Below are positions 8,139-16,446 of a stretch of DNA of 64,000 nt, one piece after another. The stretch spans positions 2,852,001 through 2,916,000 of the forward strand of contig NZ_AP022568.1 of NCBI RefSeq assembly GCF_010727605.1, given 5' to 3'. The position numbers and the translations under genes are program-made. How positions within the stretch are numbered: position 1 is the first letter of the stretch; each line of letters opens with the position of its first letter. The stretch is from Mycobacterium simiae (GTDB lineage Bacteria; Actinomycetota; Actinomycetes; Mycobacteriales; Mycobacteriaceae). The notes below the pieces were generated by a model. That model did not search any database. It saw only the letters and a program-made list of their open reading frames with translations, and was not told the DNA's origin.

Positions 8139-9217
8139 GACGATGTGGCGAGATTGGGGGCCGGGCGCCCGGCGAACAGCGGTAGATCGAGGTAGGTTTT
8201 GATGCCGGGCTTCGCGGCACACACGTCGGGGATCGCGTTGATGCAGTGGTTGGCGGTGACCACGACACCCGGGTTCTTCACCAGTCCCTCGGCGATCGTC
8301 TCCGGTTGTAGACCCTTGAAGGTGAGGCTCACGTCCGGGTCGCCGGTGATCTCGACCTCGAAGCGTTCGCCACGTCCGCCGAAATTCCAGGCCGGATCCA
8401 GGTTTTCCTCGCCCATCAGCCAGTTCACCGCCGCGGTGATCACCGGCTCGCCATCGACGAGAGCCTGCCAGCGGAACCGGCGGGCGGCCACGGTGCCCGC
8501 GGTGATCGGGAAGGGGTCGTAGTCGATCTGGGCCGTCGCCACTGCCACATCCTGAATGGTCCTGATATTGGGATCGATGCGAAATCCCATGTGGTCGGCG
8601 ATCATCCGGACGGACTGCTTGAATCCGGCTTCGAGCAGTCCGGCCATCGGGCCCTGGGTGGCTTCTTCGGGTGTGCCACCGAACCCCATGATGTGGCGTA
8701 CCACGTCGGGGGCGTTGTAGGTGCGGATGTCGGAGAACTCCTCGGCGCGGACATGAGTGATTGCCGAGGACAGCGAGGAGATCATCAGCGGGAAGCGCTC
8801 GGTGATACCGCCCGGGTGGATGCCCGAACCATGCAGCGTCACACCACTTTCCAGTGCGGCGGTGGCGACGGCCTGATGCCGCTTGTTGGCCGGGTCGGGG
8901 TAGACCCAGCCGACCGGGGTGACCACGTTCTTGCCCGAGCGCAGGATCGCGATCACCTCGTCATCGTTGGGCACCAGGGGGCTGTACATGACGCAGTCCG
9001 CGTCCAGAGCCAAAATCTCGTCGATGCTCGACGTGGCGGTGACGCCTAGGTCCTCGGTGCCGATGATGCGCCCGACGTCGAGACCGTTTTTCTCTGCGCT
9101 GTGCACCCAGCAGCCGGTGAGCTCAAGCTGCGGATGATTGCGCACGCAGGCGATGGCCGCCTTCCCGACACCTCCGGTCGCCCATTGGATTACGCGAAGC
9201 TTCGACGAACTACTCAT
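8135..9217 (-). CDS. NAD(P)-dependent dehydrogenase with DapB-like Rossmann domain (2,4-diaminopentanoate dehydrogenase-like)
   Basis: The 360-residue protein starts MSSSSKLRVIQWATGGVGKAAI, a Rossmann motif of the dihydrodipicolinate reductase N-terminal type. GCWVHSAEKNGLDVG and DADCVMYSPLVP follow, a pattern common in the large mycobacterial set annotated as amine dehydrogenase-like proteins. The family includes 2,4-diaminopentanoate dehydrogenase, but most mycobacterial members have no proven substrate. It is the first gene of a four-gene operon with overlapping stops and starts (9217 to 6275). A paralogue lies at 33131-34186. The promoter is expected in the 108 bp shared with the divergent SDR at 9326. 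Confidence 0.85.
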   Translation of the reverse strand: MSSSSKLRVIQWATGGVGKAAIACVRNHPQLELTGCWVHSAEKNGLDVGRIIGTEDLGVTATSSIDEILALDADCVMYSPLVPNDDEVIAILRSGKNVVTPVGWVYPDPANKRHQAVATAALESGVTLHGSGIHPGGITERFPLMISSLSSAITHVRAEEFSDIRTYNAPDVVRHIMGFGGTPEEATQGPMAGLLEAGFKQSVRMIADHMGFRIDPNIRTIQDVAVATAQIDYDPFPITAGTVAARRFRWQALVDGEPVITAAVNWLMGEENLDPAWNFGGRGERFEVEITGDPDVSLTFKGLQPETIAEGLVKNPGVVVTANHCINAIPDVCAAKPGIKTYLDLPLFAGRPAPNLATSS

Positions 9218-9271
9218 CGGTGTCCTTCCGGTTGCGCGTCTTTACACGTCAACGACCGAACTGGCACAGTA

Positions 9272-9288
9272 TGACTCACTGGCAGTCA
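9272..9288. promoter_or_regulatory. Candidate operator in divergent intergenic region
   Basis: TGACT (9272-9276) and AGTCA (9284-9288) are perfect inverted arms with a 7-base spacer. A further GTCA lies at 9291-9294. The site lies in the 108-bp gap between the operon starting at 9217 (minus) and the SDR starting at 9326 (plus), which is where a regulator of both would bind. Size and symmetry suit a TetR dimer, and the operon encodes one at 6275-6865. The arms are short, so chance is possible. Confidence 0.4.
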
Positions 9289-9325
9289 CTGTCAACATTG
9301 GCTCTCAAGTTAGGAAGGCCTGTTC

Positions 9326-10183
9326 ATGGGTGTCCTTGACGGCAAGATCGCGATCGTCACCGGGACCAGCCGCGGCGTGGGCGTCGGGATCGCCCATGAA
9401 CTGCTGCGGGCCGGCGCTACCGTCGTCGGCTGTTCGCGCTCGCAGCTGGACACTATCCCCGGCATCGAGCCCGACTGGGCGGCGCGTGCCTCGCAGCGGG
9501 TCTGCGATCAGGGCGACTACCGGTCGATCGACAACTTCATCGCCGACGTTGTCGCCACCCACGGTCGGGTCGACATCCTCGTCAACAACGCCGGCGGCAC
9601 CGTCCCGGCACCGCATGTGGACAGCATTCCCGAACTGGTGCAACGCATTCAGGGCGCACCACCCGGCGACGACGACTTCGAGCGCACCGCGCTGTTTCAC
9701 GCGTTCGCGGTGCAGATGAATCTGATCAGCCCGCTGTGGTTCGCCATCCGCGTCTATCGGCAGATGTCGCTTCAGGATGGCGTCGGCTGCATTGTCAACA
9801 TCTCCAGCGGTGCCGGGCACCCCGCCGGATCGCCGACGTTGGTCTCCTACGGGGCGGCCAAGAGCGGGCTCAACCATCTCACCCGCTCACTGGCGCAGGA
9901 GTGGGGCCCGAAGGTGCGGGTCAATTGCGTGGCCCTGGGCCCGACGATGACCGAGAATTTCCGATCGTTCGTGCTGCCGAAGGACGACCCAACCGGGGCG
10001 AATTATTTCGCCGCCGTTCCGCTGCGCCGCGCCGGTGAACCCGCCGAGGTTGGCCGGGTCTGTGTGTTTCTCGCCAGCGGGCAGGCCGATTTCGTCAACG
10101 GCACCACCATCGAATGCGATGGCGGCATGCTGCCCGGGGTGCTCTACGACGCGGGCCTGAAGACGATCACCGATCTGCTGTAG
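9326..10183 (+). CDS. Short-chain dehydrogenase/reductase
   Basis: The 285-residue SDR begins MGVLDGKIAIVTGTSRGVGVGIA (TGxxxGxG cofactor motif). It has DILVNNAGG near residue 91, VNISSGAG with the catalytic serine, and SYGAAKSG with the Tyr-x-x-x-Lys pair near residues 175-181. The C-terminal IECDGGMLPG matches the conserved end of SDR beta-strand G. The segment around residues 105-130 (IQGAPPGDDDFERTALFHAF) is longer than in most classical SDRs. It is transcribed divergently from the DAPDH-like operon and probably belongs to the same pathway; the substrate is unknown. Confidence 0.88.
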   Translation: MGVLDGKIAIVTGTSRGVGVGIAHELLRAGATVVGCSRSQLDTIPGIEPDWAARASQRVCDQGDYRSIDNFIADVVATHGRVDILVNNAGGTVPAPHVDSIPELVQRIQGAPPGDDDFERTALFHAFAVQMNLISPLWFAIRVYRQMSLQDGVGCIVNISSGAGHPAGSPTLVSYGAAKSGLNHLTRSLAQEWGPKVRVNCVALGPTMTENFRSFVLPKDDPTGANYFAAVPLRRAGEPAEVGRVCVFLASGQADFVNGTTIECDGGMLPGVLYDAGLKTITDLL

Positions 10184-10200
10184 CGCCGGCCGTGCATCGT

Positions 10201-10330
10201 CGGCGTTGACCGTGCGCCCAGGGTGTCGACACGCCGATCGCGCCCATCGCCGGCGCACAGTCAACGGCGCCGCAGCACAGTCAACACCGCGGGCGCACGG
10301 TCAACGCCGCCGGCGCAGCACAGTCAACGC
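10201..10330. repeat. Cluster of short dispersed repeats with a 19-bp inverted pair
   Basis: In this gene-free gap the motif GCACAGTCAAC occurs near 10255, 10275 and 10318, with GCACGGTCAAC near 10295. Bases 10201-10219 are the exact reverse complement of 10291-10309 (GGGCGCACGGTCAACGCCG), so the region can form a long stem. A related string (GTCGACTGTGCGC) occurs after aspC near 44310-44325. This looks like a mycobacterial intergenic repeat, possibly acting as a 3' structure for the SDR ending at 10183. Confidence 0.55.
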
Positions 10331-10392
10331 GCACTCCAACCCGGCCGCCGCAGATGCTGGCGGGTGCTTTCCGGTAGGGGTCTAATTGGTGG

Positions 10393-11754
10393 ATGGAACT
10401 GATGAGCCCGACCGACGGGATCTTTTTGCTCGGCGAATCCCGTGAGCACCCGATGCACGTCGGCGGCTTGCAGCTCTACGAGCCCCCGCAAGGCACCGGC
10501 CGAGAATTCGTGCGGGAGTTCTACGACGCGTTGGTGGCCCAGCGCGATTTCCAGCCCACCTTCCTCAAGCGTCCGGCGACGTTTCTGGGCGGCATCGCGG
10601 ACCTCGGCTGGACCTACGACAAGGACCTTGATATCGACTATCACGTCCGGCGCTCCGCGCTACCGTCCCCGGGACGGGTCCGCGATCTGCTCGAGCTGAC
10701 CTCGCTGTTGCACAGCAGCCTGCTCGACCGGCATCGTCCGTTGTGGGAGGCGTACGTGATCGAGGGGCTCAAGGACGGCCGCTTCGCGATCTACACCAAG
10801 ATGCACCACTCGCTCATCGACGGCGTCTCGGCCTTGAAGCTGATGCAGCGCGCACTGTCTTCCGACCCGGACGACACCGAGATCCGGGCGCCGTGGAGCC
10901 TGCGCAAACCCAAGCGCGCCAGCACGTCGTCATCGTCGTCGCGACTGAGCGCACTGCTGCATGCGACAAAATCCCTTGCGGCACTTGCTCCTTCGACTGT
11001 GTCACTGGCCCGCTCCGCGCTGTTCGAGCAGCAGCTGACGCTGCCATTCGGTGCTCCCCGAACCATGCTCAATGTCAAGATCGGCGGCGCCCGCCGGTGT
11101 GCCGCGCAGTCCTGGTCGGTGGACCGAATCAAAAGCGTCAAGAATGCGGCCGGAGTCACGCTCAACGACGTCGTCCTGGCGATGTGTTCGGGTGCGTTGC
11201 GTTATTACCTGCAGGAGCAGAACGCATTGCCGGACACACCGCTGCTGGCGATGGTGCCCGTCAGTCTGCGCCGGGAGGACGAGGCCGACGCCGGCGGTAA
11301 CCTGGTCGGCGCCATCCTGTGCAACCTGGCCACCGACGTCGAGGATCCCGCCAAACGGCTGGAGACGGTCAGTGAGTCGATGTACAAGAACAAGACGGTG
11401 TTCTCACAGCTGCCGCGGGTGCAAGCGTTGGCGCTGTCCGCGGTGAACATGAGCTCGCTGGCGCTGGCTACCGTCCCCGGCTGGGTGACGTCCACGGCAC
11501 CGCCGTTCAACCTCATCATCTCCAATGTCCCAGGACCGCGAGAGCAGATGTATTACGGCGGCGCCCGCCTGGACGGCAGCTATCCGCTGTCGGCGATTCT
11601 GGACGGGCAGGCGCTGAACATCACGCTGGTCAGCAATGCCGACACCCTCGACTTCGGTCTCGTCGGCTGCCGGCGTAGCGTGCCGCACCTGCAGCGGCTG
11701 CTGGCACACCTGGAGTCGTCCCTGAAGGATCTCGAGCGCGCCGTCGGAGTCTGA
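10393..11754 (+). CDS. Wax ester synthase / acyl-CoA:diacylglycerol acyltransferase (Tgs2-like)
   Basis: The 453-residue protein begins MELMSPTDGIFLLGESREHPMHVG. It carries the WS/DGAT active-site motif HHSLIDG at residues 138-144, whose second histidine acts as catalytic base. The PLWEAYVIEGL segment (about 116-126) and the C-terminal NLIISNVPGPREQMYYGGARL block (about 375-395) are also family signatures. It esterifies acyl-CoA to diacylglycerol or long-chain alcohols, making storage triacylglycerol or wax, at the inner membrane or lipid bodies. Length and the Nudix gene 5 bp downstream match the tgs2 (Rv3734c)-Rv3733c pair of M. tuberculosis, so orthology is likely but not proven. Four or more paralogues are usual in a mycobacterial genome. 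Confidence 0.92.
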   Translation: MELMSPTDGIFLLGESREHPMHVGGLQLYEPPQGTGREFVREFYDALVAQRDFQPTFLKRPATFLGGIADLGWTYDKDLDIDYHVRRSALPSPGRVRDLLELTSLLHSSLLDRHRPLWEAYVIEGLKDGRFAIYTKMHHSLIDGVSALKLMQRALSSDPDDTEIRAPWSLRKPKRASTSSSSSRLSALLHATKSLAALAPSTVSLARSALFEQQLTLPFGAPRTMLNVKIGGARRCAAQSWSVDRIKSVKNAAGVTLNDVVLAMCSGALRYYLQEQNALPDTPLLAMVPVSLRREDEADAGGNLVGAILCNLATDVEDPAKRLETVSESMYKNKTVFSQLPRVQALALSAVNMSSLALATVPGWVTSTAPPFNLIISNVPGPREQMYYGGARLDGSYPLSAILDGQALNITLVSNADTLDFGLVGCRRSVPHLQRLLAHLESSLKDLERAVGV

Positions 11755-11759
11755 CCTCG

Positions 11760-12245
11760 GTGCCCAAACTCAGTGCTGGCGTGTTGCTGTATCGCGTCCG
11801 CGACGGCATTGTCGAAGTCCTGATCGCGCATCCGGGCGGCCCGTTCTGGGCACGTAAAGACGACGGGGCCTGGTCGATCCCGAAGGGTGAGTACACCGAT
11901 GACGAGGATCCCTGGGCCGCCGCGCAGCGCGAATTCGCGGAGGAACTGGGTTTGCCGACGCCGGCCGGGCCGCGCGTCGACCTGGGTGTGCTGAAACAAC
12001 CCGGCGGCAAGGTCGTCACCGCCTTCGCCGTGCGCGGCGACCTTGACGTCACCGAAACGCGCAGCAACACCTTCGAGTTGGAGTGGCCGAAAGGGTCGGG
12101 TCGGATGCGGGAATTTCCCGAAGTGGACCGGGTCGAGTGGTATCCGGTGGCGCGGGCACGCAGCAAACTCCTCAAGGGCCAGCGCGCCTACCTTGACGTG
12201 CTGATGGCGCAACCGGGGTTGGCGGGGTGTACCGAAGGGAATTGA
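11760..12245 (+). CDS. Nudix hydrolase (Rv3733c-like)
   Basis: The 161-residue protein has a full Nudix box near residues 43-65: Gly, five residues, Glu, seven residues, Arg-Glu, then EELG (GEYTDDEDPWAAA, then REFAEELGL). This Mg-binding helix hydrolyses nucleoside diphosphates linked to another group. The N-terminus MPKLSAGVLLYR and C-terminal FPEVDRVEWYPVARARSKLL match the small mycobacterial Nudix proteins related to NUDT2/NTP pyrophosphohydrolases. The start is a GTG 5 bp after the acyltransferase stop, so the two are translationally linked. The substrate is unknown; clean-up of a dinucleotide or modified NTP is typical. Confidence 0.88.
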   Translation: MPKLSAGVLLYRVRDGIVEVLIAHPGGPFWARKDDGAWSIPKGEYTDDEDPWAAAQREFAEELGLPTPAGPRVDLGVLKQPGGKVVTAFAVRGDLDVTETRSNTFELEWPKGSGRMREFPEVDRVEWYPVARARSKLLKGQRAYLDVLMAQPGLAGCTEGN

Positions 12246-12266
12246 CCGGCGGCGTATGTTGCAGGC

Positions 12267-13172
12267 ATGCAGACGTTACGCACGCCCGACGCGCGATTCG
12301 ACGGCCTAGCGGATTTCCCTTATAAGCCAAGGTATTCCGAGGTCGCCGACGGGGAGGGCGGGACACTGCGGATCGCGTGGGTGCAGGACGGGCCCGAGAC
12401 CGCCGATCCCATTCTGCTGCTCCATGGCGAGCCGTCCTGGTCGTATCTGTACCGCAAGGTGATTCCGGTGCTGGTCGCAGCGGGACATCGGGTCGTGTGT
12501 CCTGATCTGGTGGGGTTCGGCCGATCCGACAAGCCGACCCGTCGCGAGGACCACAGCTACGCGCGCCATGTCGAATGGATGCGCGCGTTGGCCTTCGACA
12601 TCCTGGGTCTTCATGACGTGACCCTGGTCGGTCAGGATTGGGGCGGGCTGATCGGATTGCGTTTAGCCGCAGAGCATCCCGAGCACTTCGTCAGGATCGT
12701 CGTCGCGAACACCGGGCTGCCCAACGGTGAGCAGCCGATGGCGGAGGTCTGGTGGCAATTTCGGGACGCCATCACGACGGCACCGAAACTGGACATCGGC
12801 GCGTTTGTGCAGTCGGGGTGTCGTCGGCCGCTGAGCGCGCGGGCGCGCGCCGCGTACGACGCGCCCTTCCCCGACGACCGGTACTGCGCCGGGCCGCGCG
12901 CCATGCCTGGCCTGGTGCCGACCGCACCGGACGATCCCGCGGCGCCGGCGAACAAGGCCGCGTGGACCACCCTATCGGCGAGCCCGACGCCCATGCTGGT
13001 CGCATTCAGCGACAGCGACCCCATCACGGGTCCAATGGCCGCGATCTTCCAGCGCGAAATGCGTGGGGCACAAGGCGTCGACCACCCCGTCATCCGCGAC
13101 GCCGGGCACTTTCTGCAGGAGGACGCCGGCGAGGAGCTGGCGGCTCACATCGTGGAGTTTCTACGCCGCTAA
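12267..13172 (+). CDS. Haloalkane dehalogenase-like alpha/beta hydrolase (HLD-I type)
   Basis: The 301-residue protein begins MQTLRTPDARFDGLADFPYKP, as in mycobacterial DhmA-type enzymes. It has the oxyanion motif HGEPSW (residues 53-58) and the nucleophile elbow VGQDWGG, with Asp124 as nucleophile and Trp125 as halide-binding residue. Asp251 (SDSDPITG) and His281 (DAGHF) complete the triad, an arrangement that fits subfamily I. The enzyme would hydrolyse haloalkanes to alcohols; natural substrates of mycobacterial members are not known. It follows the Nudix gene by 21 bp, and its stop overlaps that of the convergent DUF2330 gene by 4 bp. It is not part of the Rv3733c-Rv3732 order I recall, so it may be an insertion. 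Confidence 0.85.
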   Translation: MQTLRTPDARFDGLADFPYKPRYSEVADGEGGTLRIAWVQDGPETADPILLLHGEPSWSYLYRKVIPVLVAAGHRVVCPDLVGFGRSDKPTRREDHSYARHVEWMRALAFDILGLHDVTLVGQDWGGLIGLRLAAEHPEHFVRIVVANTGLPNGEQPMAEVWWQFRDAITTAPKLDIGAFVQSGCRRPLSARARAAYDAPFPDDRYCAGPRAMPGLVPTAPDDPAAPANKAAWTTLSASPTPMLVAFSDSDPITGPMAAIFQREMRGAQGVDHPVIRDAGHFLQEDAGEELAAHIVEFLRR

Positions 13173-14236
13173 GCGCGCCGGTGCCTGCGGACTGCGACAA
13201 CGACCACCAGCACCGTCACCGCGATCACCGTGACCACAGCGACGGCCAAGCCGATCAGCTCGACCGGAATGACGACGTCGCGGTCCACGTAGATCACCTG
13301 GCGATACGGGTCGTCGCGGGCAGCGTTGCCGAACCTGAAGTCAGATGAAATCTGTTGCGGCTGAGGGATATTCACCTGTACCTTGGTCAGGTAAGCGCCG
13401 TGATCCGCGGTCAACTCGCGCAGCAGCGGCTCGCGCACGTCGGCCGAGACGTTGCCGGCGAATTGCACCTGCACGGACTGCCCGGCCCGGGCATCTGCGT
13501 CGGTGCGCTGCTGGCGGTGGTCGGACAGGGTGAAGATGGTGACCTGCTGCGGACCCTGGGCCGCGACGGAGAGCCGCATGGGATAGACGAATTGCGACGA
13601 CGAGAATCTCATCCGCACCGGATTGAGTCCACCGACGAGCGGCTCCGAACCGACCAGGCGGATCGCGACAAAAGACCAGCCGTCCCGGACATACGGTCCC
13701 AGCGCGTCCGACACCGCTGGCCGAATAGCATAACCGTTGTCGTCCAACCATTTCCGCAACCCGCTCAGGTCGCCGCCCGCCAGCGTGGTGGCCTCCAGCG
13801 GTCCGAGGCGGACCTGATTGACCACGGTGGGGCCGCGGGGCGCGGCCGCCTCGAGCTCCGTGCGGGCGCTCGGCGCGGAAGTGCCCAGGACCCAATGCCG
13901 ACGCTGCTGCACCCGGGGCGCGGTCAACGCCTCCAACTCCGTGAACGTCGCCTTGTCGGCCTCCGTGACCGTCGCCGGCGCCGGGGTGGGCACCACCAGC
14001 GCAACGTTGTCCGTGTCGGCATCCAGGGCGAGCTGCATGACGACGGTTTCGCTGGACCCGTTCCAATGTGCCAGCGCCACTTCGTGGTTCATGGTGGCCT
14101 GCCCACCGACGGGCGGGACCACCGCACCGCAGGCGCAGGCATACCCGGGGGCGGCCACCGCCACGTTGGCCAGCGTTGCCAAGACGACAGCGACGAGCCC
14201 GAACCCGCATGTGCGAGGCATCCTCATGGCCCACAT
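13169..14236 (-). CDS. DUF2330-type secreted/membrane-anchored protein
   Basis: The 355-residue protein has an N-terminal signal sequence (CGFGLVAVVLATLANVAVAAPGYA) followed by CACGAVVPP, the cysteine pair typical of DUF2330 proteins. It has a long extracytoplasmic body and one C-terminal membrane helix (VIPVELIGLAVAVVTVIAVTVLVVVV is about residues 320-345) ending in RRHRRA. The orientation predicted is outside with a short basic cytoplasmic tail. The function of the family is unknown. Three in-frame ATGs (14236, 14227, 14221) are possible starts and none has a clear ribosome-binding site. Position and length suggest correspondence to Rv3732, but I have not confirmed this. Confidence 0.75.
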   Translation of the reverse strand: MWAMRMPRTCGFGLVAVVLATLANVAVAAPGYACACGAVVPPVGGQATMNHEVALAHWNGSSETVVMQLALDADTDNVALVVPTPAPATVTEADKATFTELEALTAPRVQQRRHWVLGTSAPSARTELEAAAPRGPTVVNQVRLGPLEATTLAGGDLSGLRKWLDDNGYAIRPAVSDALGPYVRDGWSFVAIRLVGSEPLVGGLNPVRMRFSSSQFVYPMRLSVAAQGPQQVTIFTLSDHRQQRTDADARAGQSVQVQFAGNVSADVREPLLRELTADHGAYLTKVQVNIPQPQQISSDFRFGNAARDDPYRQVIYVDRDVVIPVELIGLAVAVVTVIAVTVLVVVVAVRRHRRA

Positions 14237-14307
14237 CGTAGTTGCTGAACGGGTGACAATCAGTAACTTTCGCCGGCGCCTTCCGCGGCGGCAGGCAGAA
14301 TGTGTGC

Positions 14308-15588
14308 ATGACGACTGCGCCGAGTCACCCGGCCTCCGGTTCCGCCGACCCAGCCGAATCGCAAGCGTTACTCATCCAATTGCTCGACCCGGCCCACCGG
14401 GCCGACCCCTATGGGCTGTGTGCGCAATTCCGTTACCGCGGGCCGCTAGTGCTCCCCGATGCGCATCTCGCGGTCTTCTCCAGCTACCGGGACTGCGACG
14501 ACGTGCTGCGGCATCCGTCGTCGAGCAGCGACCGGATGAAGTCCACCCGCGCCCAAGAGCAGGTCGCAGCGCAGCTCAAGGAACTCACCGACGCCGGGTT
14601 ACCGGTGCCCGCGCAAGTACCCCCGGGATTTTTGTTCCTCGACCCGCCCGATCACACCCGGCTGCGCAAACTGGTCAGCAAGGCGTTCGTGCCGAAAGTG
14701 GTCAACGCGCTGCGGCCCGACATCAGCGTGCTGGTACACGGCTTGCTCGACCGGATCGCCGTGAACGGACGTTTCGACGTAGTCGACGACTATGCCTATC
14801 CGCTGCCGGTGGCGGTGATCTGCCGGCTGCTGGGAGTGCCGCTGGATGATGAGCCGCAATTCAGCGACGCGTCCGGACTACTCGCCCAGGCGCTGGACCC
14901 GTTCATCACCTTCACCGGCTCGGCGCCCGACGGTCTGCAGGAACGGCTCGACGCCGGAGCGTGGTTGCGGCAGTACCTGCACGGCTTGATCGACCGACGC
15001 CGCGCGCGGCCCGGCGACGACTTGATGTCGGGGCTGATCGCGGTCGAGGAATCCGGTGACCAGTTGACCGAAGAGGAGATCGTCTCCACCTGCCTGCTGT
15101 TACTGGTCGCGGGGCACGAGACCACGGTCAACCTGATCGGCAATGCGATTCTGGCGATGCTGCGCCAGCCCTCGCAGTGGGCGGCGCTGGCCGCCGATCC
15201 CGGCCGGGTCTCGGCGGTGATCGAAGAGACGTTGAGGTATGACCCTCCGGTGCAGATGGTCGGTCGAATCGCGTTGAGCGACATGCGCATCGGGGACGTC
15301 GAGGTGCCAGAGGGCGATGTGATGATGCTGCTGCTGGCCGCGGCACACCGCGATCCTGCCGAATTCGAACGACCCGATGTTTTTGATCCCGACCGAGCGC
15401 CGTTGCGGCACTTGGGGTTTGGACGCGGGATCCATTATTGCCTGGGCGCACCGCTGGCCCGGCTGGAAGCCAGCATCGCCCTGTCGGAGCTGGCGGCCCG
15501 CTTTCCGACCGCGCGGCTGGACAGCGAGCCACGGTATAAGGCCAACGTCACGCTGCGGGGACTTTCAGAGTTGACGGTCGCGGTGTGA
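14308..15588 (+). CDS. Cytochrome P450
   Basis: The 426-residue P450 has the I-helix oxygen-activation motif AGHETT near residue 274, the K-helix ExxR (EETLRYDPP) near residue 312, and the haem loop FGRGIHYCLG near residues 374-383, whose cysteine ligates the iron. It is a soluble class I bacterial monooxygenase that needs a ferredoxin and reductase, neither of which is adjacent. The FLDPPDHTRLRKLVSKAF segment (about 113-130) is the conserved C-helix region. The CYP family cannot be fixed without a search. The ATG at 14308 is preferred over the GTG at 14302. It diverges from the DUF2330 gene. Confidence 0.9.
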   Translation: MTTAPSHPASGSADPAESQALLIQLLDPAHRADPYGLCAQFRYRGPLVLPDAHLAVFSSYRDCDDVLRHPSSSSDRMKSTRAQEQVAAQLKELTDAGLPVPAQVPPGFLFLDPPDHTRLRKLVSKAFVPKVVNALRPDISVLVHGLLDRIAVNGRFDVVDDYAYPLPVAVICRLLGVPLDDEPQFSDASGLLAQALDPFITFTGSAPDGLQERLDAGAWLRQYLHGLIDRRRARPGDDLMSGLIAVEESGDQLTEEEIVSTCLLLLVAGHETTVNLIGNAILAMLRQPSQWAALAADPGRVSAVIEETLRYDPPVQMVGRIALSDMRIGDVEVPEGDVMMLLLAAAHRDPAEFERPDVFDPDRAPLRHLGFGRGIHYCLGAPLARLEASIALSELAARFPTARLDSEPRYKANVTLRGLSELTVAV

Positions 15589-15613
15589 TTGCCTGGCTTC
15601 GCCGCAACGCAGC

Positions 15614-15946
15614 TCAGTGGCCCGGACCCAGCTTGGGTGCGAACTGCGGACAGAAGTAGGTGACCGATGCGGCGACGAAGAAGGCGGACTGGTTGCGGTT
15701 CAGGCCGGAATGCTGATCGAGGTATTGGTAGGCCGACTCCTGATAGTCGAGCATGTCGCACACCTCCTGGGCGTCCTGGACCAAGGCGGCATCAGCGACG
15801 TTGAGTCCGATTCCGTTTGCCCGCACCTGTCGCACGAAATCGTCCGTCGGAGTCGCGTGCGCGATGGGCGTCGCGCCGGCCACCAGTAGCGTGGTAGCAG
15901 CCGAGATTTCCGCGAGCTTCTTCAGGCGCCCCGCAGCAACGTTCAT
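15614..15946 (-). CDS. DUF732 small secreted protein
   Basis: The 110-residue protein starts MNVAAGRLKKLAEISAATTLLVAGATPIAHA, a basic region plus hydrophobic core ending in AHA, which predicts a cleavable signal peptide. The mature part begins TPTDDFVRQVRANGIG and has the two-cysteine DUF732 pattern (VQDAQEVCDMLD ... VTYFCPQF) common in secreted mycobacterial proteins of unknown role. The ATG at 15946 is preceded on the minus strand by GAAGGAAG, a good ribosome-binding site; the longer frame to 16003 lacks one. It is convergent with the P450 gene. Confidence 0.8.
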   Translation of the reverse strand: MNVAAGRLKKLAEISAATTLLVAGATPIAHATPTDDFVRQVRANGIGLNVADAALVQDAQEVCDMLDYQESAYQYLDQHSGLNRNQSAFFVAASVTYFCPQFAPKLGPGH

Positions 15947-16134
15947 TCGGTCACTTCCTTCGGAGTTTGTACACATCGAATCCGCTTTGCCGCGGTACCG
16001 CAAGTGGGTTGTCGAGGCTGATGCGCAGGCCCATCACTGGCAGCCCGAGCGGTAGCGTCGTCGATAACGGACGGTCTGCGACGGCATTTGCCGCCGAGTG
16101 CTCAAAACGGGCAGGCGATCTGACGGGAGAAGTC

Positions 16135-16434
16135 ATGAAGAACTGTATCGAGGGAGGACTCGCCACCGCGCTGACGGCCACCGTGATGGCCACCCTGACG
16201 GCGGTGGCGATGATCGCCGTGGCACCGCCCGCCGCCGCCGGCTGTCAGTACGGCGGACCCGTAATCAGCAAGTGCGACGGGCCAGTTCAGCCTGACGGCA
16301 CCTGGCAGCGTTGCGTGGTGTCGAAGAACTTGGTGCTCAACGGCGCCAGTTCGTTCCTGGTGCCCGAGCGCCGTTGCGACACGGTGGGCCCCGGTCAGCC
16401 GTTCGCCGATCCGCCGACGCGCATCGACGACTGA
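16135..16434 (+). CDS. CDGP-domain small secreted protein
   Basis: The 99-residue protein has a signal peptide (MKNCIEGGLATALTATVMAT onward, with a hydrophobic core to PPAAAG) and a mature part with CQYGGP, CDGPVQPDGTWQRC and CDTVGPGQPF. These are the conserved cysteine blocks of the mycobacterial CDGP family, and four cysteines probably form two disulfides. The function is unknown. A GGGAGA ribosome-binding site at 16125-16130 precedes the ATG. The gene is divergent from the DUF732 gene and convergent with ligC, 12 bp away. Confidence 0.8.
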   Translation: MKNCIEGGLATALTATVMATLTAVAMIAVAPPAAAGCQYGGPVISKCDGPVQPDGTWQRCVVSKNLVLNGASSFLVPERRCDTVGPGQPFADPPTRIDD

Positions 16435-16446
16435 CCCGAAACCCGG

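Noticed and set aside
6862..8268. A single 468-residue fusion protein ending in the SDR
   Set aside because: The N-terminal 211 codons overlap the VOC gene in another frame and show no domain; the SDR start at 7635 with ATGA overlap explains the data.
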